Notes: generated from the letters alone by a model not told the origin. DNA of 41,477 nucleotides from an uncultured Opitutaceae bacterium (GCA_903862935.1 CAIOZY010000006.1:1-41477); one strand, 5' to 3'; positions 16,287-25,384 are shown, counted from the first letter of the stretch. Made by a program: numbers and translations.

Positions 16287-17544
16287 CTATCCCGGGGACC
16301 CGGCCATCGAGCGGAGGACTCCGTCCAGGCGCCCGAGGTCGGCCGGGGTCACGACATCCCCGCGGCCGCGCTCCCATCCGGCGGCCCCCGGCCACTGGCC
16401 GCGGGACAGGAAGTGGTCCACCGCGGAGCCCATCCCGGTCACCGCCAGGTAGTCTTTCTGGTCCTTGCCGTCCCGGGTCAGGGTGACCTGCGAGCGCGGG
16501 ATCGGGGTGATCGTCCCGCTGGAGACGTAGGCCAAAGAGTTCAGAGCGACAAACGGCCTGCAGTCGACGAGTTTTGTCGCGGGCCGGGGCGACTCGCCCC
16601 TCAGGTAGCGGTAGTACTCGATGTGGTTCTCGGCGAGGCCGTCGAAGGGTTCCATGGGGATCCTCTCGACACGCCCGTCGGTCCACCGGACCTCGGCGTC
16701 GCGCCCCGTGACATAGCGCAGTTCCGCGCGGTCGCAAAGGACCGTCTCCGCATGCTCGGCCCCCCCCGGTGCAAGCGTGGGTCAGGGCGAAGCGCATCGT
16801 CACTCCGGAGGCCGTGTCGGCCTCGACGAAAAAAGTGTCGGCGCCCTCGATCGCATGCGCGCGGTACAGCTCGGCCCTCACGGCGGCGACCTGGGCCCAG
16901 CTGTGCAGGTCGGGCCGGCCCACCCAAAAGAGCAGGTTGTGAACGTGGTGCGATAGCCCGTTGCCGAAACAGGAATCGAGGACGGCCTTGCCCTGGGTGA
17001 AGATCCGCCCCGCCCACTCGTTGCGTTCGAAGTACGCGGTGGGCCGGGGGATCAGGCCGCGCAGGGTCGCCCCACGCAGGGCCCCAAACTCCCCGTCGAG
17101 CAGGCGCTGCTTGAGCGCCAGGCGGGGCTTCTCGACTATGAAATTAAATCCGACCAGCGTGGCCCGGGCCGGGCGGCGGTCGGAAGCGATCATCCGCTCG
17201 AGTTCGGCCAGGTCCAGGGTGGGGGGCTTCTCGAGGTAGGCCGGCACCCCGCGTGCGGTCACCGCCTCGTGCATCTCGGCGTGCAGCGGGATGGGGGTCG
17301 GGATCACGACCATGTCGAGCTCCGTGTGGCACGCCTCGAGCATTGCCGGGTACGTGTCGAAGACCTGGACCCCGCGTTCGGGAAGCCGCAGCGTCTGGCG
17401 GGCGACACCGAGGAAGGACGCCTGGGGATCGCACGTGCAGATGAGCTTTGCGTGGCCCTTCTCCTCCAGCTTGGCCACGGTCGCATGATGGGCCCCTGCG
17501 AATCCGCCCAGGCCGATGATTCCGATGCGGACCGGAGGCTTCAC
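16287..17544 (-). pseudogene. Gfo/Idh/MocA-family oxidoreductase, disrupted by a one-base frameshift at a G8 tract
   Basis: Starts with GTG 17544 overlapping the kdsD stop. The N-terminal NAD(P)-binding Rossmann motif is IGIIGLGGFAGAHH (residues 7-20), and the EKP motif is present (YLEKPPTLD). At the coding-strand G8 (plus-strand C8, 16760-16767) the frame becomes Arg/Pro-rich nonsense. Removing one G gives continuous sequence through AEHAETVLCDRAELRYVTGR and then FDGLAENHIEYYRYLRG, ending at TAG 16287-16289, a normal-looking C-terminal domain of this family. A sugar or cyclitol dehydrogenase is the likely role; the substrate is unknown. Total about 419 residues once corrected. Could be a sequencing error, a pseudogene or a slippage-read gene. 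Confidence 0.82.
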
Positions 17545-18530
17545 ACGATCTTCAGTTTCGGAAGGTCCTGGCCGTCCACGATTCCGACCGGCCTGCCGCG
17601 CGAATCCACGGCGATCAGGTCGTCAACCTTGTGCTGCTCGAAGAGCCGCAGGGCGTCCACGCTGAGGGCCCCCTCGGGCACCGTCTTTGGCTTGCGGGTC
17701 ATGAACTCGGCCACGGGGCGCTCCATGAAGCCGGGACCGGTCAGGGCGCTCCGCCGGAAGTCGCCGTCGGTGAGGATGCCGGTCAGGCGCCCGGTCCGCC
17801 GGTTGACGAGGGCGATGCACCCGCTCTTCGCCCGCGTCATCGCCAGGATCGCCTCTTGGGTCGTGATCGTGTCCGGGGCGACCGCCAGCCGGTCGCCGGC
17901 CCTCATGATGTCGCGCACCCGGAGCAGCAACACCCGCCCGAGGTTTCCGGCCGGGTGGTAGCGCGCAAAGTCATCGCGGGTCAGTCCCCGGTCCTCGAGG
18001 AGCACCATCGCCAGGGCGTCGCCTAGGGCCAGGGCCGCCGTCGTGCTGGCGGTCGGGGCGAGCTGCAGGGGACAGGCCTCGCGCCGCACGCGGAACAACA
18101 GCTGGTAGTCGGAGTTCCGGGCGAGGTCAGAGTCGGGGTTCCCGGTGAAGGCCACGATCTTCAGCCCCAGCCGCTTGAGCATGGGCATCAGGCGCAGAAT
18201 CTCATCGGACTGGCCGCTGTTGCTGAGCAGGATCGCCAGGTCGCCCTCGTCGCACAGGCCCAGGTCTCCGTGGAGGGCCTGAGTTGAGTCGAGGAAGCAG
18301 GAGGACACCCCGGTGCTGTTGAAGGTTGCCGCGATCTTCTGGGCGATCTGCGCGGACTTGCCGACCCCGCTTAAAATCAGCTTCCGGCCGGCAGCCCGCG
18401 CGGCCTCGACCGCCCGTGCGGTTGCGACGAATTCCGGCCCCAGACCGCGTGCCGTGTCCCTCAGGGCCTCGGTCTCGATTGCGATGCAGGCCCGGGCGCG
18501 GGCGAGGGTCGTCTTTGGGTTAAGGGCCAT
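17541..18530 (-). CDS. kdsD: Arabinose-5-phosphate isomerase (KpsF/GutQ family)
   Basis: Converts ribulose 5-phosphate to arabinose 5-phosphate, the first committed precursor of KDO. The 329-aa chain has an N-terminal SIS domain (GVGKSAQIAQKIAATF; LLSNSGQSDE; STQALHGD) and two C-terminal CBS domains (about 205-265 and 275-329). The active-site residues of E. coli KdsD (K59, E111, E152, H193) correspond to K58, E110, E151 and H192 here, each one number lower. First gene of a minus-strand run with the Gfo/Idh gene (GTGA overlap) and fumarase. Its promoter is in the short divergent gap to the LysM lipoprotein gene. Confidence 0.94.
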   Translation of the reverse strand: MALNPKTTLARARACIAIETEALRDTARGLGPEFVATARAVEAARAAGRKLILSGVGKSAQIAQKIAATFNSTGVSSCFLDSTQALHGDLGLCDEGDLAILLSNSGQSDEILRLMPMLKRLGLKIVAFTGNPDSDLARNSDYQLLFRVRREACPLQLAPTASTTAALALGDALAMVLLEDRGLTRDDFARYHPAGNLGRVLLLRVRDIMRAGDRLAVAPDTITTQEAILAMTRAKSGCIALVNRRTGRLTGILTDGDFRRSALTGPGFMERPVAEFMTRKPKTVPEGALSVDALRLFEQHKVDDLIAVDSRGRPVGIVDGQDLPKLKIV

Positions 18531-18604
18531 TTAGAGTTTGAGTCGCGGGTCGGAGACGGGGAAATTTACCGGCGATTAACTGGCGTTCAATCCCATTTGC
18601 ATCC

Positions 18605-19411
18605 GTGAAGCCCGTCTCCCTCCGATTTCTAGCTCCGCTGGCGCTGGCCGCGCTGCTGGCTGGGGGGGGCTGCGGAGGCGAGAACCCGGCACTGCCCGCC
18701 GAAATCAACGAGTCGCTCTACCGCGAGGGCCAGCAGCTGGAGAAGCAGGGGCGCACCCAGGAGGCCCTGAACGCCTACCTGAAGGTCATTGCCAAGCGCG
18801 GCGACCAGGCGCCGGAGTCTCATCTGGAGGTCGGGCTGATCAACCTCTACCACATCAAGGACCCGGTTGCGGCGATCTACCACTTCTCGAAGTACCTCGA
18901 GCTGCAGCCCAATTCGAAACAGGCCGTGTACGTCCACGGGCTGATCGACTCGGCCAAGCGGGAGTTCGCCCGGGGCCTGCCCGGGCAGCCCGCCAACATC
19001 ATCCCTCCGTCCGAACTCCTGGACCAGGTCGAGAGCCTCCAGCGGGAGAACCTGGCGCTCAAAGCCGAGATCGCGACCCTGCGGGACCGGGCCGCTGCGA
19101 CCCTGCCCAGGCCCGCCCCCGGTGGGACAGCCGAGGTGATCCCCTTGCCGGCCGGACTGACCCCGCTCACCGTCGCCCCGCTTTCCCAGGAGGCCCCCCC
19201 GGCGGAGGCCAGGGCCCCTTCGGCTGCGACGGCCCAGCGCACCCCGCCCGCGGGCCGCACTCACACGGTCGCCAAGGGCGACACCCTCTACAGCCTCGCG
19301 CAGCACTACTACGGCAACCGCTCGCGCTGGCGCGACCTGCAAAGCGCCAACCGCGACCAGCTGGGCGGCAGCAGCGCGCTCCGGGTTGGGATGGTGCTGA
19401 AGATTCCCTGA
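18605..19411 (+). CDS. TPR/LysM-domain lipoprotein
   Basis: A 268-aa envelope protein starting at GTG 18605. The N-terminal signal ends in LLAGGGC (C23), a plausible but imperfect lipobox, encoded partly by a G8 tract that is in frame here. It continues with TPR-like helices (about 34-115: EGQQLEKQGRTQEALNAYLK), a short coiled coil (about 139-160), a Pro/Ala linker and a C-terminal LysM domain (about 218-268: THTVAKGDTLYSLAQHYYGN) that should bind peptidoglycan. Probably a periplasm-facing lipoprotein involved in wall structure or division. It runs convergently into mbfA with 10 bases between stops. Confidence 0.85.
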   Translation: MKPVSLRFLAPLALAALLAGGGCGGENPALPAEINESLYREGQQLEKQGRTQEALNAYLKVIAKRGDQAPESHLEVGLINLYHIKDPVAAIYHFSKYLELQPNSKQAVYVHGLIDSAKREFARGLPGQPANIIPPSELLDQVESLQRENLALKAEIATLRDRAAATLPRPAPGGTAEVIPLPAGLTPLTVAPLSQEAPPAEARAPSAATAQRTPPAGRTHTVAKGDTLYSLAQHYYGNRSRWRDLQSANRDQLGGSSALRVGMVLKIP

Positions 19412-19421
19412 GAGGCCGGGC

Positions 19422-20381
19422 CTAGGCCGAGCCGATCAGGATCCCGGCCAAGAAGACGAGGACCCCGCCAAGGACCACCTGGAAGGCCGCGGACAGGAAA
19501 GGCGTATCCATGTAATGGTGGCGGATCCAGGAAATCACGCCCAGTTCAACAGCGACCACCGCCCCCGCGACGGCCGTCGCCACCGAGAAGTTCCCGATCA
19601 GGAAGGGCAGAGTGTGGCCAACCCCGCCGAGGGTCGTCATCAGACCGCAGACCCCGCCCCGCAGCCACGGGTGCCCCCTCCCGCTGATCTCGCCGTCGTC
19701 GGAGAGGGCCTCCGCGAAGCCCATGCTGATCCCGGCCCCGACCGAGGCCGCGATCCCGACCAGAAAAGCGTCCCGGCTGCTGTGCGTCGCGAAGGCCGCC
19801 GCGAACAGCGGCGCCAGGGTCGACACCGACCCGTCCATGAGCCCGGCCAGCCCCGGCTGGACCACCTGCAGGACGAACATCCGCCGCTGGGTCGCCTCTT
19901 CCTCGGCCCTGGCGCCGGAGGCCGACTGCTCGCGCTCGAACCTCGCTGCAAGGTCGGTGTGCTCGCGCTCCGCGGAGGCGAGGTCACCGAGCAGCTGGCG
20001 GATCCCCGCATCGTTGGTGCGCTGGGCGGCCGCCTCGTAGAAGCGCCGTGTCTCCATCTCCATCATCTCGATCTGCCGGCGCACCTGGGCGACCGAGAGG
20101 GTGCGCATCAGCCAGACGGGCTTGCGGTCTACGAAGCCCTTGACCTCGGTGCGATGGATCAGGGGGATGTGCTCGCCGAAGCGGGCGCGGTAAGCCTCGA
20201 TAAGCTTGTGCCGGTGGACGGACTCCTCCTTTTCGATCTTGGCTACCGCGTCCGCCGTCGCCGGGTAGTCTGCCCTCAGCCGCTCGGCGAACTCGCCGTA
20301 GGTCCGGCCATCCTCCTCCTCGAGGGATATGGCAAGGGCCAGGATCTCCCGCTCGGTCAGCTCATGAAACGATTTGGCCAT
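19422..20381 (-). CDS. mbfA: Rubrerythrin-VIT1 fusion iron exporter (MbfA-like)
   Basis: A 319-aa protein with an N-terminal ferritin-like/rubrerythrin domain (about 1-165; di-iron ligands visible in EEEDGRTYGEF, EKEESVHRHKL, EMETRRFYE, SAEREHTDL) fused to a C-terminal VIT1/CCC1-type membrane domain (from about 175: QPGLAGLMDGSVSTLAPLFA, then several helices). MbfA exports iron and protects from peroxide stress in other bacteria. Start at ATG 20381; an upstream extension to 20516 is Arg-rich and unlikely. I saw no Fur or Irr box in the 133-bp divergent gap to the asparaginase gene. Confidence 0.92.
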   Translation of the reverse strand: MAKSFHELTEREILALAISLEEEDGRTYGEFAERLRADYPATADAVAKIEKEESVHRHKLIEAYRARFGEHIPLIHRTEVKGFVDRKPVWLMRTLSVAQVRRQIEMMEMETRRFYEAAAQRTNDAGIRQLLGDLASAEREHTDLAARFEREQSASGARAEEEATQRRMFVLQVVQPGLAGLMDGSVSTLAPLFAAAFATHSSRDAFLVGIAASVGAGISMGFAEALSDDGEISGRGHPWLRGGVCGLMTTLGGVGHTLPFLIGNFSVATAVAGAVVAVELGVISWIRHHYMDTPFLSAAFQVVLGGVLVFLAGILIGSA

Positions 20382-20514
20382 GGTAGGTGTCGGGGTTGGA
20401 ACCCGATTCTCTGAGGCGCGGGTGTCCGCGGCAACCGCGAACTTGCCGATCCGGCGGCACGCTCGGGGGTTGATCCCAAGCAAGCTCCGTGGTCTTCTTC
20501 TGCACGAAATCCCC

Positions 20515-21561
20515 ATGAAATTTACACTGACCCAGGCCCTGGCGCTGATCGGCGCCTCTGCGCTGTCGGGCTCCGCCGAGCCCGCGAAGCGGCCGGCCCC
20601 CGGAGCCCGGCCCTACGGCCTCGTGATCCACGGCGGGGCGGGCGTGATCGTACGCAAAGAGATGACCGCCCAGACCGAGGCGGCCTACCGGGACAAGCTC
20701 GCCCAGGCCCGGGATGCGGGCTACGCGGTTCTCGAGCGCGGCGGCAGCGCGACCGACGCCGTTGTCGCTGCGGTCCGGGTGATGGAGGACTCCCCGCTGT
20801 TCAACGCGGGCTACGGGGCCGTCCTCGACTCTGACGGAGTCTGCGAGCTGGACGCGGCCATCATGGACGGGCGCACCCTCGGGGCCGGCGCCGTCGCAGG
20901 CGTCCAGACGGTCAAGAACCCGATCCTGCTCGCGAAGGCCATCATGGAGCGCTCGCCCCATGTGATGCTCGCCGGGCCGGGCGCCGAGCGGTTCGCCAAG
21001 GAGGCGGGCCTGGAGATCGTGCCCAACAGCTATTTCAGGACCGAAAGGCGCATGCGCGAACTCGAGCGGGCAAGGCAGCAGGAGAGGCAGGCCCCGGGTG
21101 TGGGGCAGGCCGCGGACGGGACCCCTCCCGGCGAGGACCGCAAATGGGGCACTGTCGGATGCGTCGCGCTGGACCGGGACGGAAATCTGGCCGCGGGCAC
21201 CTCTACCGGAGGCATGACCAACAAAAAGTTCGGCCGGGTGGGCGATTCCCCGATCATCGGGGCGGGCACCTACGCCAACAACGCAACCTGCGCGGTGAGC
21301 TGCACAGGCCACGGCGAGTTCTTCATGCGCGGGGTCGTCGGCCACGACATCTCCGCCAGGATGGAATACGGCGCCCTGCCGCTCGCCGAGGCCGCGGCCC
21401 GGACCCTGGCGAAGCTCGGCGACGCCGGCGGGACCGGGGGGCTTGTCGCTATCGGCCGGGACGGCGCGGTGGCCATGCCCTTTAATACCCCAGGCATGTA
21501 CCGGGCCCTCAGGATTTCGACCGGGGAGAGCCTGGTCCGGCTGTTTGGCGACGAGCGGTGA
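20515..21561 (+). CDS. Isoaspartyl peptidase/L-asparaginase (Ntn hydrolase), exported
   Basis: A 348-aa plant-type (type III) asparaginase precursor that self-cleaves into alpha and beta chains. The signature GGAGV is at 40-44, NAGYGAVLD at 97-105 and the autocleavage site is in WGTVGCVALD, making T213 the new N-terminal nucleophile. GTSTGGMTNK and GAGTYANN complete the active site. A signal peptide (MKFTLTQALALIGASALSGSA, cut near residue 20) predicts export to the periplasm, where it would hydrolyse isoaspartyl or asparagine-containing peptides. The linker before T213 (about 175-210) is long and charged, as expected for the removed segment. Starts at ATG 20515; the leader has no clear Shine-Dalgarno. 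Confidence 0.92.
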   Translation: MKFTLTQALALIGASALSGSAEPAKRPAPGARPYGLVIHGGAGVIVRKEMTAQTEAAYRDKLAQARDAGYAVLERGGSATDAVVAAVRVMEDSPLFNAGYGAVLDSDGVCELDAAIMDGRTLGAGAVAGVQTVKNPILLAKAIMERSPHVMLAGPGAERFAKEAGLEIVPNSYFRTERRMRELERARQQERQAPGVGQAADGTPPGEDRKWGTVGCVALDRDGNLAAGTSTGGMTNKKFGRVGDSPIIGAGTYANNATCAVSCTGHGEFFMRGVVGHDISARMEYGALPLAEAAARTLAKLGDAGGTGGLVAIGRDGAVAMPFNTPGMYRALRISTGESLVRLFGDER

Positions 21562-21648
21562 ACCCCGGAATCAGGGGCTAAACCCATCGATCGTGTAACC
21601 TTTTCGCGGTTGCGGGGTTCTTTGGAGTGAACCCTCCCGCTTATCCCG

Positions 21649-22602
21649 ATGAAATCCCTAATTCGCTTCACCGCGGCGGCCTGCATTTTTGCCGCCGCCG
21701 CCACGGCCCATGCCAAGATCGAGCGCGTCGTCGAAAAGAGTTTTCCCGTCCAGCCCGGCGGCACTCTCCACGTAGCCACCCAGGGGGGCGACGTGCGCGT
21801 CGCCGTCTCCGCTGACCCGGTCGTCAAGGTGGTCGCCACCGAGAAGATCAAGGCGAACTCCGAGGCCGCGGCCGACGAGATCCTGAAGAAGCTCAAGCTC
21901 ACGATGGAACTCCGCGGCAACGACGTCGTCGCCACGGCCGAGTACGACGGCGAGCACGGCCTTCATTGGGGCTCCTGGCCTCCGGTCGAGGTGAGCTTTC
22001 TCGTCACGGTTCCCTCGCGCTACTCCGCCGAACTTCGGACCTCGGGCGGCAACATCACCTCCGCCGACCTCGACGGCACGCTCCGAGCCCGGACGTCGGG
22101 AGGGGATGTGAAGCTTGGCAAGATCTCCGGCGAGGTTGAGGCCGCCTCGTCGGGCGGCGACGTCTCGCTCGCCGGGGGCGGGGCGGGAGTCAAGCTGTCC
22201 ACATCCGGGGGCGACATCCGGCTCGACCACGCCACCGGTCCGACCGAGCTGAAGACCTCCGGGGGAAACATCTCCGCCGGAACAGTCGAAGGTGCGCTCA
22301 CAGCCCGCACAAGCGGGGGCGACGTGACCGCGGCCTTCGCCTCGACCCTCAAGGGCGACTGCGCGCTTTCGACTTCGGGCGGCCAGGTGAAGGTGACTGT
22401 CGCCCCGGGCGCTGGCTTCCGGCTCGACGCCGCCACAAGCGGCGGCGAGGTCGACGCCGAGGGGCTGACAATCACGATTGAGCACGGAGGCCGCGGCCAC
22501 AGCCGCCTGGCGGGCGCGGTCAACGGCGGGGGCCCTGTCCTGCGCCTGCGCTCGAGCGGGGGCGACATCGTTGTCCGTACCGCAACCGCGGTGGCCCCCT
22601 AG
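21649..22602 (+). CDS. Secreted DUF4097-type beta-helix protein with TSGG repeats
   Basis: A 317-aa protein with a signal peptide (cut near AHA-K, residue 22) and no other membrane helix. From residue 126 to the end it has nine repeats of about 17-21 residues, each starting with (T/S)SGG(N/D/Q/E)(I/V), as in TSGGNITSADLDGT and TSGGDIRLDHATGP. Each repeat is probably one coil of a right-handed beta-helix, as in DUF4097 'putative adhesins'. The partner is unknown; surface attachment or an envelope stress role are guesses. The gene ends 18 bases before a strong hairpin shared with the convergent dihydropyrimidinase gene. Confidence 0.82.
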   Translation: MKSLIRFTAAACIFAAAATAHAKIERVVEKSFPVQPGGTLHVATQGGDVRVAVSADPVVKVVATEKIKANSEAAADEILKKLKLTMELRGNDVVATAEYDGEHGLHWGSWPPVEVSFLVTVPSRYSAELRTSGGNITSADLDGTLRARTSGGDVKLGKISGEVEAASSGGDVSLAGGGAGVKLSTSGGDIRLDHATGPTELKTSGGNISAGTVEGALTARTSGGDVTAAFASTLKGDCALSTSGGQVKVTVAPGAGFRLDAATSGGEVDAEGLTITIEHGGRGHSRLAGAVNGGGPVLRLRSSGGDIVVRTATAVAP

Positions 22603-22620
22603 GCCGCGCTGACAGCACTA

Positions 22621-22647
22621 GCCCCGGGCTTAGAACGAGCCCGGGGC
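22621..22647. terminator. Strong GC hairpin between convergent genes
   Basis: GCCCCGGGCT (22621-22630) is a perfect complement of AGCCCGGGGC (22638-22647) with a 7-nt loop (TAGAACG). It sits between the ends of the beta-helix gene (22602) and dihydropyrimidinase (22630), overlapping the stop and last codons of the latter. There is no T-tract on either strand, so it may be a weak intrinsic terminator, an RNA-stabilising 3' end, or both. Confidence 0.6.
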
Positions 22648-24012
22648 CCGGGCGACGAACCGCCCGCGGCCGGGGGTGCCGACGAAGCGGCCGTCGCGTG
22701 CGGCAATCTCGCCCCGGACCGTGACGGCGCTCGGGGCGCCCTCGTACGCCCAGCCCTCGAAGACGCTGTAGTCAACGTTCATCGCGTGGGTCCGGGCCGA
22801 GATGACCCCTCGGCGGTGGGGGTCGAAGACGACCAGATCGGCGTCGGAGCCAGGCTTGATCTCACCTTTTCTCGGATACAATCCGAAGATCCGCGCCGCC
22901 TTCGTGCTGGCACAGTCGACCAGCGTGTGCAGGTCGATCCTGCCCTCGGCCACGCCCCGCGAGTACAGGAGCTTGACGCGCTCCTCGAGCGAGGGGATCC
23001 CGCTCGGGATCCGGGTGAAGTCCCCCCGGCCCATGGCCTTCTGGGTCGCAAAGTCGAACGGGGCGTGGTCGGTTGCGACCGTGTCTATCGCCCTCGAGCG
23101 CAGGGCCTCCCACAGGACGGGCTGGTTCGAGGCGTCGCGGAGGGGAGGGGACATCACGTATTTTGCCCCCTCGAAGTCCGGAAGCTCGGCGAGAGTCTTG
23201 TCGAGCAGCAGATACTGGATCAGGGTCTCGATCCCCACCTTCACGCCGCGGCTGCGGGCCGCCAGGGCCTCCGCTAGGGCCTCCTTGCAGCTCAGGTGCA
23301 CGATGTAGACGGAGGCACCCGTCAGCTCCGCGAAACTCATCAGATGGTGGACCCCCTCGGCCTCGACCCGGGGAGGCCGGCTCTCGTGGTGCCAGCGCGG
23401 CTCGGTCCGGCCCGCTGCGAGGAGCTCTCGCTGGCGTTCGGCGACCAGGGTCTCGTTTTCGCAGTGAGCGGCGACGACCACCCCGAGCTCGCGGGCGAGT
23501 TTGAGCGTCCGGTAAAGCTCCGTGTCGTCGATCCCGAGGGTCCCCTTGTAGGCGAGCAAGATCTTGAAGGAGCTAATCCCTCGGCGGACGATCTGGCGCA
23601 GGTGCGCCTCGGCGGCCGCGTCGAACCGCGAGACCCCCATGTGGAAGGAAAAGTCGCACGCCGACACGCCCGCCGCCTGGGACATCCACAGCTCGAATCC
23701 GGCCATGAGGTCGTCCCCTCGCGCGGGGCAGCACATCTCGATCAGGGTCGTCGTCCCCCCGATCAAGGCCGCCCGGCTGCCGGTCCCGAAGGTGTCCTTG
23801 GACAGGGTCCCCATGACGGGAAGGTGCAGGTGCACATGAGGGTCGACAAAGCCCGGAAAAATGTACTGTCCGGAGGCGTCGATCACCTGGGCCCCCGCGG
23901 GCGCGGGCAGTCCACGGCCGATGCGGGTGATCGTCTCGCCGTCGCAGTAGATGTCCGCGACGTAGCGCTCGCTCGCGGTGACGATCTCGCCGTTTTTGAT
24001 GAGCAGGGCCAT
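22630..24012 (-). CDS. hydA: Dihydropyrimidinase (D-hydantoinase family)
   Basis: A 460-aa cyclic amidohydrolase that opens dihydropyrimidine or hydantoin rings in pyrimidine breakdown. All metal ligands are present: DPHVHLH (H59, H61), the carboxylated lysine K150 in SSFKILLAYKG, H183 (AAHCEN), H239 (VHLS) and D315 (TDHAPF). The C-terminus has the usual KGEIKPGSDADLVVFD. The related allantoinase/dihydroorotase groups are less likely because of the length and the K150/TDHAPF context. Divergent from chrA, with a 169-bp gap. Confidence 0.92.
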   Translation of the reverse strand: MALLIKNGEIVTASERYVADIYCDGETITRIGRGLPAPAGAQVIDASGQYIFPGFVDPHVHLHLPVMGTLSKDTFGTGSRAALIGGTTTLIEMCCPARGDDLMAGFELWMSQAAGVSACDFSFHMGVSRFDAAAEAHLRQIVRRGISSFKILLAYKGTLGIDDTELYRTLKLARELGVVVAAHCENETLVAERQRELLAAGRTEPRWHHESRPPRVEAEGVHHLMSFAELTGASVYIVHLSCKEALAEALAARSRGVKVGIETLIQYLLLDKTLAELPDFEGAKYVMSPPLRDASNQPVLWEALRSRAIDTVATDHAPFDFATQKAMGRGDFTRIPSGIPSLEERVKLLYSRGVAEGRIDLHTLVDCASTKAARIFGLYPRKGEIKPGSDADLVVFDPHRRGVISARTHAMNVDYSVFEGWAYEGAPSAVTVRGEIAARDGRFVGTPGRGRFVARAPGSF

Positions 24013-24181
24013 TGGGATTCAGGCGCTTGCCCGGGGCTCTCGGCCCCGTGCGGGCGATCCTGGGGTTGAATTAATCCGCTCGCTCCCTAGGTTCCAAGCT
24101 GCAAATCCGAGATGGGCCCCACACCAGAAACCACCAGGCCGGCCGCAGCGGAGGCGCCCGGCAAGACCCGCTAGGGCGGCC

Positions 24182-25369
24182 ATGGGGACTTTTTCCGAAC
24201 TGGGCCGGATTGCGGGGGCGTTCCTCAGACTGGGGGTGATCTGCTTCGGGGGCCCGGTCGCCCACCTGGGGTACTTCCACGATGAGTTCGTGCGCCGCCG
24301 CTGCTGGCTCGACGAGGCGGTGTACTCGGACCTCGTGGCGCTCTGCCAGGCGCTGCCCGGACCGTCCTCGAGCCAGGTCGCCTTCGGGCTCGGCATGCGC
24401 CGGGCCGGGGTTGCCGGAGGGCTCGTCGCCTCGGTGTGCTTCCTGTTGCCCTCGGCGGTCCTCATGGTTTTGTTCGCCCTCGGGGTCGGCCGGGTGGGCG
24501 ACCTGAAGAGCGTGGGCTGGCTGCACGGCCTGAAGCTCGCCGCGGTGGCGGTCGTGGCCCAGGCAGTCTGGGGCATGGGAAAGCGGCTCTGTCCCGACCG
24601 GGCCCGGATGAGCCTCTGCCTCGCGGCGGCGGGGACGGTCCTGCTCGCTCCGAGCGCGCCTGCCCAGGTTGCGGTTCTCGCTGCCGGGGCCATCGCCGGA
24701 TGGCTCCTCTACCGGCGCGAGCCGGCGGAGGGGACGTCCGGGGCCGGCCTGGGCCGGAACCACCTGTGGGCCGCCGGGACCCTCATCGCCTTCGCGGTCC
24801 TTCTGGTTGGCCTGCCGGTCGCGGCCCGCTCCGGAGGGCAGCGGGCCGTGGCGGCCTTTGACAGCTTCTTCCGCGCGGGCTCGCTGGTCTTCGGGGGCGG
24901 GCACGTGGTGCTCCCGCTCCTCAGGGCCGAGGTCGTCCCGGCGCACTGGGTTTCCGACGAGGCCTTCCTCGCCGGCTATGGCGCGGCGCAGGCCGTCCCC
25001 GGGCCCCTGTTCACGTTCGCGGCCTACCTGGGGACCCTCATGGGTGCGGGGGCTGGGGCCTGGCTTATGGGGGCGTGGTGCCTGGTTGCGATTTTCCTGC
25101 CCGGCTGGATGCTGGTCGGCGGAACGCTCCCGTTCTGGAACCTTCTGCGCGGCAGGCCAGCGGTTCGCGCCTGCCTGCTCGGGGCCAACGCCGCGGTGGT
25201 GGGAATCCTGGTCGCGGCCCTTTACAACCCTGTCTGGACCCAAGCCGTCCGGGGCGGGCGCGACGCGGCGGCGGCCCTGGTCGCCTTCGCCCTGCTGAGC
25301 CTGTGGAGGACGCCGCCCTGGCTTGTGGTCGCCCTCGCGGCGGCTGCCGGACAGTGGCTTTTGGGCTAG
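24182..25369 (+). CDS. chrA: Chromate transporter, ChrA family (two CHR domains)
   Basis: A 395-aa inner-membrane protein of the CHR superfamily. It has two homologous halves, each opening with the glycine-rich signature: LGVICFGGPVAHLGYF near residue 19 and GSLVFGGGHVVLPLL near 235, the latter followed by QAVPGPLFTFAAY. About ten hydrophobic segments. Exports chromate (often fortuitously, as a sulfate analogue). ATG 24182 is preferred because the upstream in-frame stretch from 23978 is Arg/Pro-rich. The 3' end forms an inverted repeat with the convergent sufS. Confidence 0.92.
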   Translation: MGTFSELGRIAGAFLRLGVICFGGPVAHLGYFHDEFVRRRCWLDEAVYSDLVALCQALPGPSSSQVAFGLGMRRAGVAGGLVASVCFLLPSAVLMVLFALGVGRVGDLKSVGWLHGLKLAAVAVVAQAVWGMGKRLCPDRARMSLCLAAAGTVLLAPSAPAQVAVLAAGAIAGWLLYRREPAEGTSGAGLGRNHLWAAGTLIAFAVLLVGLPVAARSGGQRAVAAFDSFFRAGSLVFGGGHVVLPLLRAEVVPAHWVSDEAFLAGYGAAQAVPGPLFTFAAYLGTLMGAGAGAWLMGAWCLVAIFLPGWMLVGGTLPFWNLLRGRPAVRACLLGANAAVVGILVAALYNPVWTQAVRGGRDAAAALVAFALLSLWRTPPWLVVALAAAAGQWLLG

Positions 25370-25384
25370 CCGGCCGGGCCGGCT
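25368..25384. terminator. Short GC inverted repeat between convergent chrA and sufS
   Basis: AGCCGGCC (25368-25375) and GGCCGGCT (25377-25384) flank a single G, giving a stem of about six pairs with a five-base loop. It lies exactly across the two gene ends (stops at 25369 and 25384). No T-tract follows on either strand, so a bidirectional terminator is only a candidate. Confidence 0.4.

Noticed and set aside
22024-22593. Regularly spaced TCSGGGGGCGAC-like blocks resembling a CRISPR or tandem repeat
   Set aside because: Spacing is in codon multiples, sequence varies at third positions, and the repeats encode a protein beta-helix.
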